Assembly: GCA_947652115.1 (NCBI GenBank)
Contig: OX393561.1
Span: 10,366,376 to 10,430,375 of the forward strand
Direction: 5' to 3'
DNA: 64,000 nt
Origin: Blastomussa wellsi
Taxonomy: Eukaryota; Cnidaria; Anthozoa; Scleractinia; Plerogyridae
The notes beneath the pieces are model-generated. The model was not told where the DNA came from. It made no database searches and saw nothing but the letters and a program-made list of their open reading frames with translations. Made by a program: the position numbers and the translations under genes. Shown in pieces: positions 50,450-62,576 of the stretch; position 1 is the stretch's first letter; the number at the start of each line of letters is the position of its first letter.

Positions 50450-50952
50450 AAAACCCAAATTTGCTACAAACTAATTGCCGTTGCTGTTTTTCGCTTTAGC
50501 CCTCTCACACCTGATTCGCTTTTTCCTTGTAACCCAAAAACATTGCATAGATATTTCTGGTGTTACATTTCTCTTAGTTTTACATTAAATGCAAGTAATT
50601 TTAGGATAGCAGAAGACTAATTCTCTTCTTTTCCTGTATTCCTGAAGAAACTACACAGAATTTAGTAATAAATTAATTTATCTCACCAACTTCGTCCATG
50701 TAACGACTACCTTTTCCTACATCTGTTGGCAAGAAAAAAAGTAAACGAAATATAAGAAAATTAATTTCTGTAAAAATGAGAACATAACTTACTTCCATCA
50801 GTTTTAGTTTGAATGTGTCTCGACAGAAAAATGTTCCAGTTTCTATTTAGAAAAGAAAGAAGCCGGTGGGAGACCTCCTGTAAATTTTTGCCCATTCCAT
50901 CATTGACAAAAACGGCCCACAAATATTAACTTGAACCAACAACTCAGTAAGG

Positions 50953-51384
50953 AGGGGGCGTAAGGGTTTGCGGTGATGCGGTTTTGCGTTATTTTTGGTG
51001 CGGTTTTGCGGTAATGTTTATTGTAACTCGCGGTATTGTGGTTTTAAAACACTAAGCGGTTTGTGGTTATTACAACCTTTAAGTCGCGGTTTTCGGTGAA
51101 AAAAGTGTCTGCGGTGATAACGCTCTTTAGAACGGTCGGCATTTGGTTAGTAGTAAATAGAGTATAATAGTGTAGTACAAAATACCGTTGGCGTTATGAT
51201 GGTATGTTTAATATTAACGCACAATGTTATCAGAATATATCACCAGTCTTGCTGTCGTCAGATTTCATATTGTGGCCTCCATAAACGTGCGGTTTCGGTA
51301 TTCGGGAAAAATCCGATGCGGTTTGCGGTTGTTTGGCGTATTTCTGTGCGGTTTTGAGCTTTTCGGACCCCCCTTACTCCCCCC
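50953..51384. mobile_element. 432-bp element with 9-bp duplication (U3 copy)
   Basis: Flanked by TCAGTAAGG at 50944-50952 and 51385-51393. Confidence 0.7.
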
Positions 51385-51455
51385 TCAGTAAGGTATTCAA
51401 AGTCAAAAACGTATAACCACAGTGAAAATGCCATTACCACAACTTCACGAAAAGT

Positions 51456-52087
51456 TCAAAGGGTCAAACCTGATTCTTGCACTAAGCTCTTGAGTGCAGC
51501 GTAGTCGACATCTTTACAAATTCCTAACACCTTATCCATCATCGCCATTTGTACAGTCCAGTAACGGAACTTTTCGATAAGTTCACCACCACATTTGGGT
51601 TCATTGGCAACACAGGTGACAATTTTCTGTTTGAATAAAATAATAAGATAATGCTATAAACAAGACGATATGAAAAGTGTAAATTATAAGTTTCAAAATG
51701 TTTCTATCTCTTAGAGGGTTTTTCAAGTTGAAATAAGGTTTAAGAAAGGAATTTCGTATCGAGGGAATAAGTCCCGGGTGCGAAAGTTTCTTTTTTTTAG
51801 TCGGTGTTGCTCTTCAAAGAGATCACGTTAACTAACTTTTGGTCAGCAAATCTATTTCCTGGTAAGGCCGGGCACCAGATGGTCTGTCTCAACATTTATC
51901 GTCTTCATACCTGCACTCTGAAGCAGTGTCCTTGTACGCTTTCGTGAGTAGCGGTCAGATCTCCTTTGTACATGTTTATACAACGTTTCGTTAAAGCAAT
52001 CTGGCATCGATCCGCCATTGCCGCAGTTCTCAAAACAGCTAACACGAAGAACACGCTGAACGCCGTGGCATGATACTTAGCCATCAT
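51456..52087 (-). CDS. small secreted Cys-containing protein (U3 copy)
   Basis: Exons 52087-51911 and 51626-51456, identical in protein to the U1 copy. Confidence 0.72.
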
Positions 52088-54856
52088 TGCAATGAATTTC
52101 TTCACTGTACTATTGAGCAGAATAAAAAACACAAAATGATCTTCAAAATACAGGCTAAAATCTCCCCGAACTTACAGCAACTATCATATGCGTCGTCAAA
52201 GTGAATGATAGTCGATGATAGTTTTATAGATAACTAGATAATTGCCTGCATTATACCCAATAATGCTGCGAACCGAAGTGATTATCTATTAAAATTATTG
52301 ACCCTCATAAAATCCTATTGTTCTCTCTCCGCATTACATCGGCGATTCAAGTCGCCCCTTCACATTGATGTTTTTGTACACCAACAATGTAATTAGCATG
52401 TATTGTCTAGTAGTAATACAAATTGTATAATCCTTTCTCGTTTCACTGAATTTGGTCATTGTTAACACCTCGCAAAGATGATCATTGACTCTTATAAAAT
52501 CCTCCTGTTATCAGGCTTTCTCCAACAATATAATTAGCATGTATTGTGTCGTAGTAATACAAATTGCATAATCTTTTTTTCATTTCCCTAAAGTAGTCAT
52601 TGTTAACTCCTTGCAAAGATTATGTAATTTTCCACATCTGTCAGGGCGTTATTGAATTTTATGGAAACGAGGAAAGGTAATTTGCATCGCATAAAACGCA
52701 ATGAATTTTGGTTGTTTTTGAGTTCGTTCAACGAGGGCTAATATTAGCTCCGTTGAACGAAAATAACTGTAATCTATGTGTTTTTGAACCAACAAGACTG
52801 TATCTGCTGAATTCTCGTAGAATCAAGGATCCCACCAATTTAATTAACAGTTGTTTACAACTTAAATTGGGAGCTATGAAAACAAACTTAAAACGTGCCA
52901 GCGCGAGAGGTGATCTGAAGCCTTCTAAATCTATAAGGGCTCAAATGAACTAAGAAAAAGAATGCTACTTCGGTGATCGCTTCATTTTCAAGCAAGTCCA
53001 AGATTAATAGTGGGAAATAATCAATAACTAAGCGACACGTGAAGCCGGTATGGTTCGTGTCAATTTGCGACCGTGAAACCACGCAGATCAAATTGCTTCA
53101 CGCCAACAAATCATAGGAAGCTTTGGTCGCTAGCTAAACCAAACGGCAAAAACATCGTTAAAAGAACAAGTTCTACTCACATCAAGGTTTGAAGTGTGAT
53201 TCAAAGCGACTTCCTCGACCATCTTGGCGAACGTCTTATGATATATCCCGGATGTAACAATTTTTTTGCAAATGTCGACGGTCCTTGCTAGCATATAACA
53301 GAATATTTTTAAAGACTTTCGCCACAGTAAATTTCAAGCCAAATATCGTTATGACCGCCTTCAAATCAGCCCTTAAGCCTAGTTCCGAGTCCTAATTGAT
53401 GTGGCTTAAGTCAGTTAGCTGTCTAAAGCAAGCAAAACATTATCTGTACCCGCGCACGGCTTAGCGAGTTCATTTCAACCCGCTAAAGCTTAGTATGAGG
53501 TACGATAATAGCCGACCCATAACTTGAAAATCGCAGGACTTCCACCTTCATTGGACTTTATGATGTCCTCCAGCAGACTTCCTTTAGACAGCAAAATACA
53601 AAGCTAAATCAGACCACTTCTACTTCGATGGACTTAGCGCGGGAAACTGAAATTCAAAAGTACGCTAGAGACTGGGTTGAAAGTACAAGAAATTAGGGAG
53701 GGTGGGTGTGGGGGTGTTTGCGATTTGGGAAGATAGCAGAAAGGTCCAAACAACAAATTTAATATCGGCGATTTTTCATGCAAAGTAAGCGAAATACCGG
53801 CGTCAAAAAAAGGAAATTTCATACATCTGCTTGAATTTCATAAGGTTCGTTTTGCTGAAACAGGTCAGATGTAAATATAAAATTACTGAGATACTACGCG
53901 CGCTCTCATTGGTTGATAGGTGTGTTTACAGGGGGATCATGGTAATCACGGCTGTGACGTTTTAGTTTCGTGCGTATTTCTACCAAATATTTCATGAAAG
54001 CAATAGCGGACTTTTCCCGTGTTTATATAGCCTCATCTAAACACTAAGGGGTTTAGAAGAATTCTCGAAAGTTATGCAGACTCTCGACTTCTTCTAGGGT
54101 TTACATAACTGTCTCGAATTCTCCCAAACACCCTAGTGCTTGGAGGTTATGCGAACACGAAAAAGTCGTCTATTGCTTATATACAATCTCTATTCGGTGA
54201 GCTGCAGTTAATTCTGAATATTTTGTCATTTGTAGAGCGTACTTTTCATGTGGAGAGCGCGGGGGCTTTTCGGAGAGAGGACATGAACAAAAATGTGAAA
54301 GATAAGGGTGCTGAGAACACAATGAGGTCAACGAAAGTAGCGATAGGCAAATTATTTCAATGAAAAGAAAACTATAGAACCCGAGGAAAGACTGAGTTTT
54401 TGCGTCATTTGGTAATATTGAATATTTCCTTTGAAACGTCAGTTCACAAATCAGTGAATAATTAACTGTATGTGTTATCAGTCACAAGTTGCTCACGCAA
54501 GTGGTAGTACGCACAACAAAGGGTTTCAACTTGCAATGCAACCATGTTGAGACAATTTTAAAGAGAATGTTGCCGTATTGCTGCACCTTAATTATTGAGT
54601 AATTCTAAACAAGCGGACTGGAATAGCAAATAGTATCCAATTTCTAATCGGCATTTGAAAGGCTTGGTTTTTATATACTTCTCTTATATATTGGAACTCA
54701 GACCCTTCTTTCTGAAAACTCTACAAACATCCGTTAAATATCACAGCTTACAATTGCACAATAGTTGATACGGTTATTCCCCACTTTTATTGATGTTTTT
54801 TGATACTTTTCTTACAATCCAAACGAAAGCTCTAAAAACATCTATTAAGTAGTTCC

Positions 54857-55113
54857 TTACTCTGCCGATACATTGCACATAGATTTCACCTCATTCTCTG
54901 CAATTTGGAGAACTCTTTGAGCCACATCTTCAACCAAGCTTGCGTACAGCTGTATTATGTTAGATGTACAATCGATATCTTTGCTGTAAGACTCATAACA
55001 CTTGTTAAGTTTCTCAAAATCTTTGCACATATGGCGATTTTTGATCAAAGTTATGTAGTACTGCACACACTTCTTGTGCACTTTCACAGCGCAAGCTTGA
55101 GGAGGGTCGTACA
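54857..55113 (-). CDS. second array gene, terminal exon (U3/U4 junction copy)
   Basis: Same exon with one change near the end (ENEVKSMC for ENEMKSMC). Confidence 0.6.
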
Positions 55114-55503
55114 CTGTCAAAGAAATTGACACATTAAATTGTTTTTCTATATTAATATTTACACTTTTGTTTACCATTGTTCTATATGATAGATGTCATG
55201 GTTTGCAGCTGGGATGTCTCGCTTAAGAAAAATCTAAAAAAGACAGACAGTCACGCGTGTCTGGAAATAAAGTTTTGCACATTCCTTTAGCCAACTAAGG
55301 ATGTTGGAGTTATGCCACTTTCCCTTTCCTGTTTGTCCTTAATTGCTGGTGTTTTTACTGTCAAAGTAAAGAAAGCCGTGAACACCTGAAATATACTAGG
55401 AATGTTGATTGCGTAGTGATCAATCACAACAAAGTTCAGGGCACGCAAACAAACCTGAAAACCATATATAAAAACGTCTGCATACGAGCCTAGTGGCCCA
55501 TCA

Positions 55504-55715
55504 GGCCGGAGCTTATCCCGGTTTCTGTAGCATGAAGCGACAGAGATTATTTCTACTCCTCCCCCGGCACACATTTATATACACCTGGGTGAAGAGAGGC
55601 ACAGTGAGAGTAAAGTGTCTTGCCCAAAAACGAACGCAGTGCCCCGGCCAGGGGCTCGAACCCGAGTCGTCCGATCCGTAGTCCAGCGCGCTAATCATTA
55701 GGCCACTGGGCCTCC
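55504..55715 (-). mobile_element. tRNA-derived SINE, copy in U4
   Basis: Same position and sequence as the U2 copy. Confidence 0.8.
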
Positions 55716-56218
55716 AAAACCCAAATTTGCTACAAACTAATTGCCGTTGCTGTTTTTCGCTTTAGCCCTCTCACACCTGATTCGCTTTTTCCTTGTAACC
55801 CAAAAACATTGCATAGATATTTCTGGTGTTACATTTCTCTTAGTTTTACATTAAATGCAAGTAATTTTAGGATAGCAGAAGACTAATTCTCTTCTTTTCC
55901 TGTATTCCTGAAGAAACTACACAGAATTTAGTAATAAATTAATTTATCTCACCAACTTCGTCCATGTAACGACTACCTTTTCCTACATCTGTTGGCAAGA
56001 AAAAAAGTAAACGAAATATAAGAAAATTAATTTCTGTAAAAATGAGAACATAACTTACTTCCATCAGTTTTAGTTTGAATGTGTCTCGACAGAAAAATGT
56101 TCCAGTTTCTATTTAGAAAAGAAAGAAGCCGGTGGGAGACCTCCTGTAAATTTTTGCCCATTCCATCATTGACAAAAACGGCCCACAAATATTAACTTGA
56201 ACCAACAACTCAGTAAGG

Positions 56219-56651
56219 AGGGGGGCGAAAGGGTTTGCGGTGATGCGGTTTTGCGTTATTTTTGGTGCGGTTTTGCGGTAATGTTTATTGTAACTCGCGG
56301 TATTGTGGTTTTAAAACACTAAGCGGTTTGTGGTTATTACAACCTTTAAGTCGCGGTTTTCGGTGAAAAAAGTGTCTGCGGTGATAACGCTCTTTAGAAC
56401 GGTCGGCATTTGGTTAGTAGTAAATAGAGTATAATAGTGTAGTACAAAATACCGTTGGCGTTATGATGGTATGTTTAATATTAACGCACAATGTTATCAG
56501 AATATATCACCAGTCTTGCTGTCGTCAGATTTCATATTGTCGCCTCCATAAACGTGCGGTTTCGGTATTCGGGAAAAATCCGATGCGGTTTGCGGTTGTT
56601 TGGCGTATTTCTGTGCGGTTTTGAGCTTTTCGGACCCCCCTTACTCCCCCC
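56219..56651. mobile_element. 433-bp element with 9-bp duplication (U4 copy)
   Basis: Flanked by TCAGTAAGG at 56210-56218 and 56652-56660; GGGCGAAAGG at the left end in place of GGGCGTAAGG. Confidence 0.7.
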
Positions 56652-56722
56652 TCAGTAAGGTATTCAAAGTCAAAAACGTATAACCACAGTGAAAATGCCA
56701 TTACCACAACTTCACGAAAAGT

Positions 56723-57354
56723 TCAAAGGGTCACACCTGATTCTTGCACTAAGCTCTTGAGTGCAGCGTAGTCGACATCTTTACAAATTCCTAACACCTT
56801 ATCCATCATCGCCATTTGTACAGTCCAGTAACGGAACTTTTCGATAAGTTCACCACCACATTTGGGTTCATTGGCAACACAGGTGACAATTTTCTGTTTG
56901 AATAAAATAATAAGATAATGCTATAAACAAGACGATATGAAAAGTGTAAATTATAAGTTTCAAAATGTTTCTATCTCTTAGAGGGTTTTTCAAGTTGAAA
57001 TAAGGTTTAAGAAAGGAATTTCGTATCGAGGGAATAAGTCCCGGGTGCGAAAGTTTCTTTTTTTTAGTCGGTGTTGCTCTTCAAAGAGATCACGTTAACT
57101 AACTTTTGGTCAGCAAATCTATTTCCTGGTAAGGCCGGGCACCAGATGGTCTGTCTCAACATTTATCGTCTTCATACCTGCACTCTGAAGCAGTGTCCTT
57201 GTACGCTTTCGTGAGTAGCGGTCAGATCTCCTTTGTACATGTTTATACAACGTTTCGTTAAAGCAATCTGGCATCGATCCGCCATTGCCGCAGTTCTCAA
57301 AACAGCTAACACGAAGAACACGCTGAACGCCGTGGCATGATACTTAGCCATCAT
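56723..57354 (-). CDS. small secreted Cys-containing protein (U4 copy)
   Basis: Exons 57354-57178 and 56893-56723. One conservative change, Leu to Val, four residues before the stop. Confidence 0.72.
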
Positions 57355-60078
57355 TGCAATGAATTTCTTCACTGTACTATTGAGCAGAATAAAAAACACA
57401 AAATGATCTTCAAAATACAGGCTAAAATCTCCCCGAACTTACAGCAACTATCATATGCGTCGTCAAAGTGAATGATAGTCGATGATAGTTTTATAGATAA
57501 CTAGATAATTGCCTGCATTATACCCAATAATGCTGCGAACCGAAGTGATTATCTATTAAAATTATTGACCCTCATAAAATCCTATTGTTCTCTCTCCGCA
57601 TTACATCGGCGATTCAAGTCGCCCCTTCACATTGATGTTTTTGTACACCAACAATGTAATTAGCATGTATTGTCTAGTAGTAATACAAATTGTATAATCC
57701 TTTCTCGTTTCACTTATAAAATCCTCCTGTTATCAGGCTTTCTCCAACAATATAATTAGCATGTATTGTGTCGTAGTAATACAAATTGCATAATCTTTTT
57801 TTCATTTCCCTAAAGTAGTCATTGTTAACTCCTTGCAAAGATTATGTAATTTTCCACATCTGTCAGGGCGTTATTGAATTTTATGGAAACGAGGAAAGGT
57901 AATTTGCATCGCATAAAACGCAATGAATTTTGGTTGTTTTTGAGTTCGTTCAACGAGGGCTAATATTAGCTCCGTTGAACGAAAATAACTGTAATCTATG
58001 TGTTTTTGAACCAACAAGACTGTATCTGCTGAATTCTCGTAGAATCAAGGATCCCACCAATTTAATTAACAGTTGTTTACAACTTAAATTGGGAGCTATG
58101 AAAACAAACTTAAAACGTGCCAGCGCGAGAGGTGATCTGAAGCCTTCTAAATCTATAAGGGCTCAAATGAACTAAGAAAAAGAATGCTACTTCGGTGATC
58201 GCTTCATTTTCAAGCAAGTCCAAGATTAATAGTGGGAAATAATCAATAACTAAGCGACACGTGAAGCCGGTATGGTTCGTGTCAATTTGCGACCGTGAAA
58301 CCACGCAGATCAAATTGCTTCACGCCAACAAATCATAGCAAGCTTTGGTCGCTAGCTAAACCAAACGGCAAAAACATCGTTAAAAGAACAAGTTCTACTC
58401 ACATCAAGGTTTGAAGTGTGATTCAAAGCGACTTCCTCGACCATCTTGGCGTACGTCTTATGATATATCCCGGATGTAACAATTTTTTTGCAAATGTCGA
58501 CGGTCCTTGCTAGCATATAACAGAATATTTTTAAAGACTTTCGCCACAGTAAATTTCAAGCCAAATATCGTTATGACCGCCTTCAAATCAGCCCTTAAGC
58601 CTAGTTCCGAGTCCTAATTGATGTGGCTTAAGTCAGTTAGCTGTCTAAAGCAAGCAAAACATTATCTGTACCCGCGCACGGCTTAGCGAGTTCATTTCAA
58701 CCCGCTAAAGCTTAGTATGAGGTACGATAATAGCCGACCCATAACTTGAAAATCGCAGGACTTCCACCTTCATTGGACTTTATGATGTCCTCCAGCAGAC
58801 TTCCTTTAGACAGCAAAATACAAAGCTAAATCAGACCACTTCTACTTCGATGGACTTAGCGCGGGAAACTGAAATTCAAAAGTACGCTAGAGACTGGGTT
58901 GAAAGTACAAGAAATTAGGGAGGGTGGGTGTTGGGGTGTTTGCGATTTGGGAAGATAGCAGAAAGGTCCAAACAACAAATTTAATATCGGCGATTTTTCA
59001 TGCAAAGTAAGCGAAATACCGGCGTCAAAAAAAGGAAATTTCATACATCTGCTTGAATTTCATAAGGTTCGTTTTGCTGAAACAGGTCAGATGTAAATAT
59101 AAAATTACTGAGATACTACGCGCGCTCTCATTGGTTGATAGGTGTGTTTACAGGGGGATCATGGTAATCACGGCTGTGACGTTTTAGTTTCGTGCGTATT
59201 TCTACCAAATATTTCATGAAAGCAATAGCGGACTTTTCCCGTGTTTATATAGCCTCATCTAAACACTAAGGGGTTTAGAAGAATTCTCGAAAGTTATGCA
59301 GACTCTCGACTTCTTCTAGGGTTTACATAACTGTCTCGAATTCTCCCAAACACCCTAGTGCTTGGAGGTTATGCGAACACGAAAAAGTCGTCTATTGCTT
59401 ATATACAATCTCTATTCGGTGAGCTGCAGTTAATTCTGAATATTTTGTCATTTGTAGAGCGTACTTTTCATGTGGAGAGCGCGGGGGCTTTTCGGAGAGA
59501 GGACATGAACAAAAATGTGAAAGATAAGGGTGGTGAGAACACAATGAGGTCAACGAAAGTAGCGATAGGCAAATTATTTCAATGAAAAGAAAACTATAGA
59601 ACCCGAGGAAAGACTGAGTTTTTGCGTCATTTGGTACTATTGAATATTTCCTTTGAAACGTCAGTTCACAAATCAGTGAATAATTAACTGTATGTGTTAT
59701 CAGTCACAAGTTGCTCACGCAAGTAGTAGTACGCACAACAAAGGGTTTCAACTTGCAGTGCAACCATGTTGAGATAATTTTAAAGAGAATGTTGCCGTAT
59801 TGCTGCACCTTAATTATTGAGTAATTCTAAACAAGCGGACTGGAATAGCAAATAGTATCCAATTTCTAATCGGCATTTGAAAGGCTTGGTTTTTATATAC
59901 TTCTCTTATATATTGGAACTCAGACCCTTCTTTCTGAAAACTCTACAAACATCCGTTAAATATCACAGCTTACAATTGCACAAGAGTTGATACGGTTATT
60001 CCCCACTTTTATTGATGTTTTTTGATACTTTTCTTACAATCCAAACGAAAGCTCTAAAAACATCTATTAAGTAGTTCC

Positions 60079-60335
60079 TTACTCTGCCGATACATTGCAC
60101 ATAGATTTCATCTCATTCTCTGCAATTTGGAGAACTCTTTGAGCCACATCTTCAACCAAGCTTGCGTACAGCTGTATTATGTTAGATGTACAATCGATAT
60201 CTTTGCTGTAAGACTCATAACACTTGTTAAGTTTCTCAAAATCTTTGCACATATGGCGATTTTTGATCAAAGTTATGTAGTACTGCACACACTTCTTGTG
60301 CACTTTCACAGCGCAAGCTTGAGGAGGGTCGTACA
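60079..60335 (-). CDS. second array gene, terminal exon (U4/U5 junction copy)
   Basis: Identical in protein to the copies at 44324 and 49591. Confidence 0.6.
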
Positions 60336-60725
60336 CTGTCAAAGAAATTGACACATTAAATTGTTTTTCTATATTAATATTTACACTTTTGTTTACCATT
60401 GTTCTATATGATAGATGTCATGGTTTGCAGCTGGGATGTCTCGCTTAAGAAAAATCTAAAAAAGACAGACAGTCACGCGTGTCTGGAAATAAAGTTTTGC
60501 ACATTCCTTTAGCCAACTAAGGATGTTGGAGTTATGCCACTTTCCCTTTCCTGTTTGTCCTTAATTGCTGGTGTTTTTACTGTCAAAGTAAAGAAAGCCG
60601 TGAACACCTGAAATATACTAGGAATGTTGATTGCGTAGTGATCAATCACAACAAAGTTCAGGGCACGCAAACAAACCTGAAAACCATATATAAAAACGTC
60701 TGCATACGAGCCTAGTGGCCCATCA

Positions 60726-60937
60726 GGCCGGAGCTTATCCCGGTTTCTGTAGCATGAAGCGACAGAGATTATTTCTACTCCTCCCCCGGCACACATTTAT
60801 ATACACCTGGGTGAAGAGAGGCACAGTGAGAGTAAAGTGTCTTGCCCAAAAACGAACGCAGTGCCCCGGCCAGGGGCTCGAACCCGAGTCGTCCGATCCG
60901 TAGTCCAGCGCGCTAATCATTAGGCCACTGGGCCTCC
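60726..60937 (-). mobile_element. tRNA-derived SINE, copy in U5
   Basis: Same position and sequence as the U2 copy. Confidence 0.8.
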
Positions 60938-61440
60938 AAAACCCAAATTTGCTACAAACTAATTGCCGTTGCTTTTTTTCGCTTTAGCCCTCTCACACCT
61001 GATTCGCTTTTTCCTTGTAACCCAAAAACATTGCATAGATGTTTCTGGTGTTACATTTCTCTTAGTTTTACATTAAATGCAAGTAATTTTAGGATAGCAG
61101 AAGACTAATTCTCTTCTTTTCCTGTATTCCTGAAGAAACTACACAGAATTTAGTAATAAATTAATTTATCTCACCAACTTCGTCCATGTAACGACTACCT
61201 TTTCCTACATCTGTTGGCAAGAAAAAAAGTAAACGAAATATAAGAAAATTAATTTCTGTAAAAATGAGAACATAACTTACTTCCATCAGTTTTAGTTTGA
61301 ATGTGTCTCGACAGAAAAATGTTCCAGTTTCTATTTAGAAAAGAAAGAAGCCGGTGGGAGACCTCCTGTAAATTTTTGCCCATTCCATCATTGACAAAAA
61401 CGGCCCACAAATATTAACTTGAACCAACAACTCAGTAAGG

Positions 61441-61873
61441 AGGGGGGCGTAAGGGTTTGCGGTGATGCGGTTTTGCGTTATTTTTGGTGCGGTTTTGCGG
61501 TAATGTTTATTGTAACTCGCGGTATTGTGGTTTTAAAACACTAAGCGGTTTGTGGTTATTACAACCTTTAAGTCGCGGTTTTCGGTGAAAAAAGTGTCTG
61601 CGGTGATAACGCTCTTTAGAACGGTCGGCATTTGGTTAGTAGTAAATAGAGTATAATAGTGTAGTACAAAATACCGTTGGCGTTATGATGGTATGTTTAA
61701 TATTAACGCACAATGTTATCAGAATATATCACCAGTCTTGCTGTCGTCAGATTTCATATTGTGGCCTCCATAAACGTGCGGTTTCGGTATTCGGGAAAAA
61801 TCCGATGCGGTTTGCGGTTGTTTGGCGTATTTCTGTGCGGTTTTGAGCTTTTCGGACCCCCCTTACTCCCCCC
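61441..61873. mobile_element. 433-bp element with 9-bp duplication (U5 copy)
   Basis: Flanked by TCAGTAAGG at 61432-61440 and 61874-61882. Confidence 0.7.
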
Positions 61874-61944
61874 TCAGTAAGGTATTCAAAGTCAAAAACG
61901 TATAACCACAGTGAAAATGCCATTACCACAACTTCACGAAAAGT

Positions 61945-62576
61945 TCAAAGGGTCAAACCTGATTCTTGCACTAAGCTCTTGAGTGCAGCGTAGTCGACAT
62001 CTTTACAAATTCCTAACACCTTATCCATCATCGCCATTTGTACAGTCCAGTAACGGAACTTTTCGATAAGTTCACCACCACATTTGGGTTCATTGGCAAC
62101 ACAGGTGACAATTTTCTGTTTGAATAAAATAATAAGATAATGCTATAAACAAGACGATATGAAAAGTGTAAATTATAAGTTTCAAAATGTTTCTATCTCT
62201 TAGAGGGTTTTTCAAGTTGAAATAAGGTTTAAGAAAGGAATTTCGTATCGAGGGAATAAGTCCCGGGTGCGAAAGTTTCTTTTTTTTAGTCGGTGTTGCT
62301 CTTCAAAGAGATCACGTTAACTAACTTTTGGTCAGCAAATCTATTTCCTGGTAAGGCCGGGCACCAGATGGTCTGTCTCAACATTTATCGTCTTCATACC
62401 TGCACTCTGAAGCAGTGTCCTTGTACGCTTTCGTGAGTAGCGGTCAGATCTCCTTTGTACATGTTTATACAACGTTTCGTTAAAGCAATCTGGCATCGAT
62501 CCGCCATTGCCGCAGTTCTCAAAACAGCTAACACGAAGAACACGCTGAACGCCGTGGCATGATACTTAGCCATCAT
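61945..62576 (-). CDS. small secreted Cys-containing protein (U5 copy)
   Basis: Exons 62576-62400 and 62115-61945, identical in protein to the U1 and U3 copies. Confidence 0.72.

Larger units (their letters stand above)
49606..54871. repeat. array unit U3 (5266 bp)
   Basis: Near-identical to U2, including the 221-base segment (54471-54694). One base shorter in the G run of the 433-bp element. Confidence 0.93.
54872..60093. repeat. array unit U4 (5222 bp)
   Basis: It has the 221-base segment (59693-59916) but lost 45 bases at the junction TTTCAC|TTATAAAATCC near 57713. It shares several base changes with U5. Confidence 0.93.
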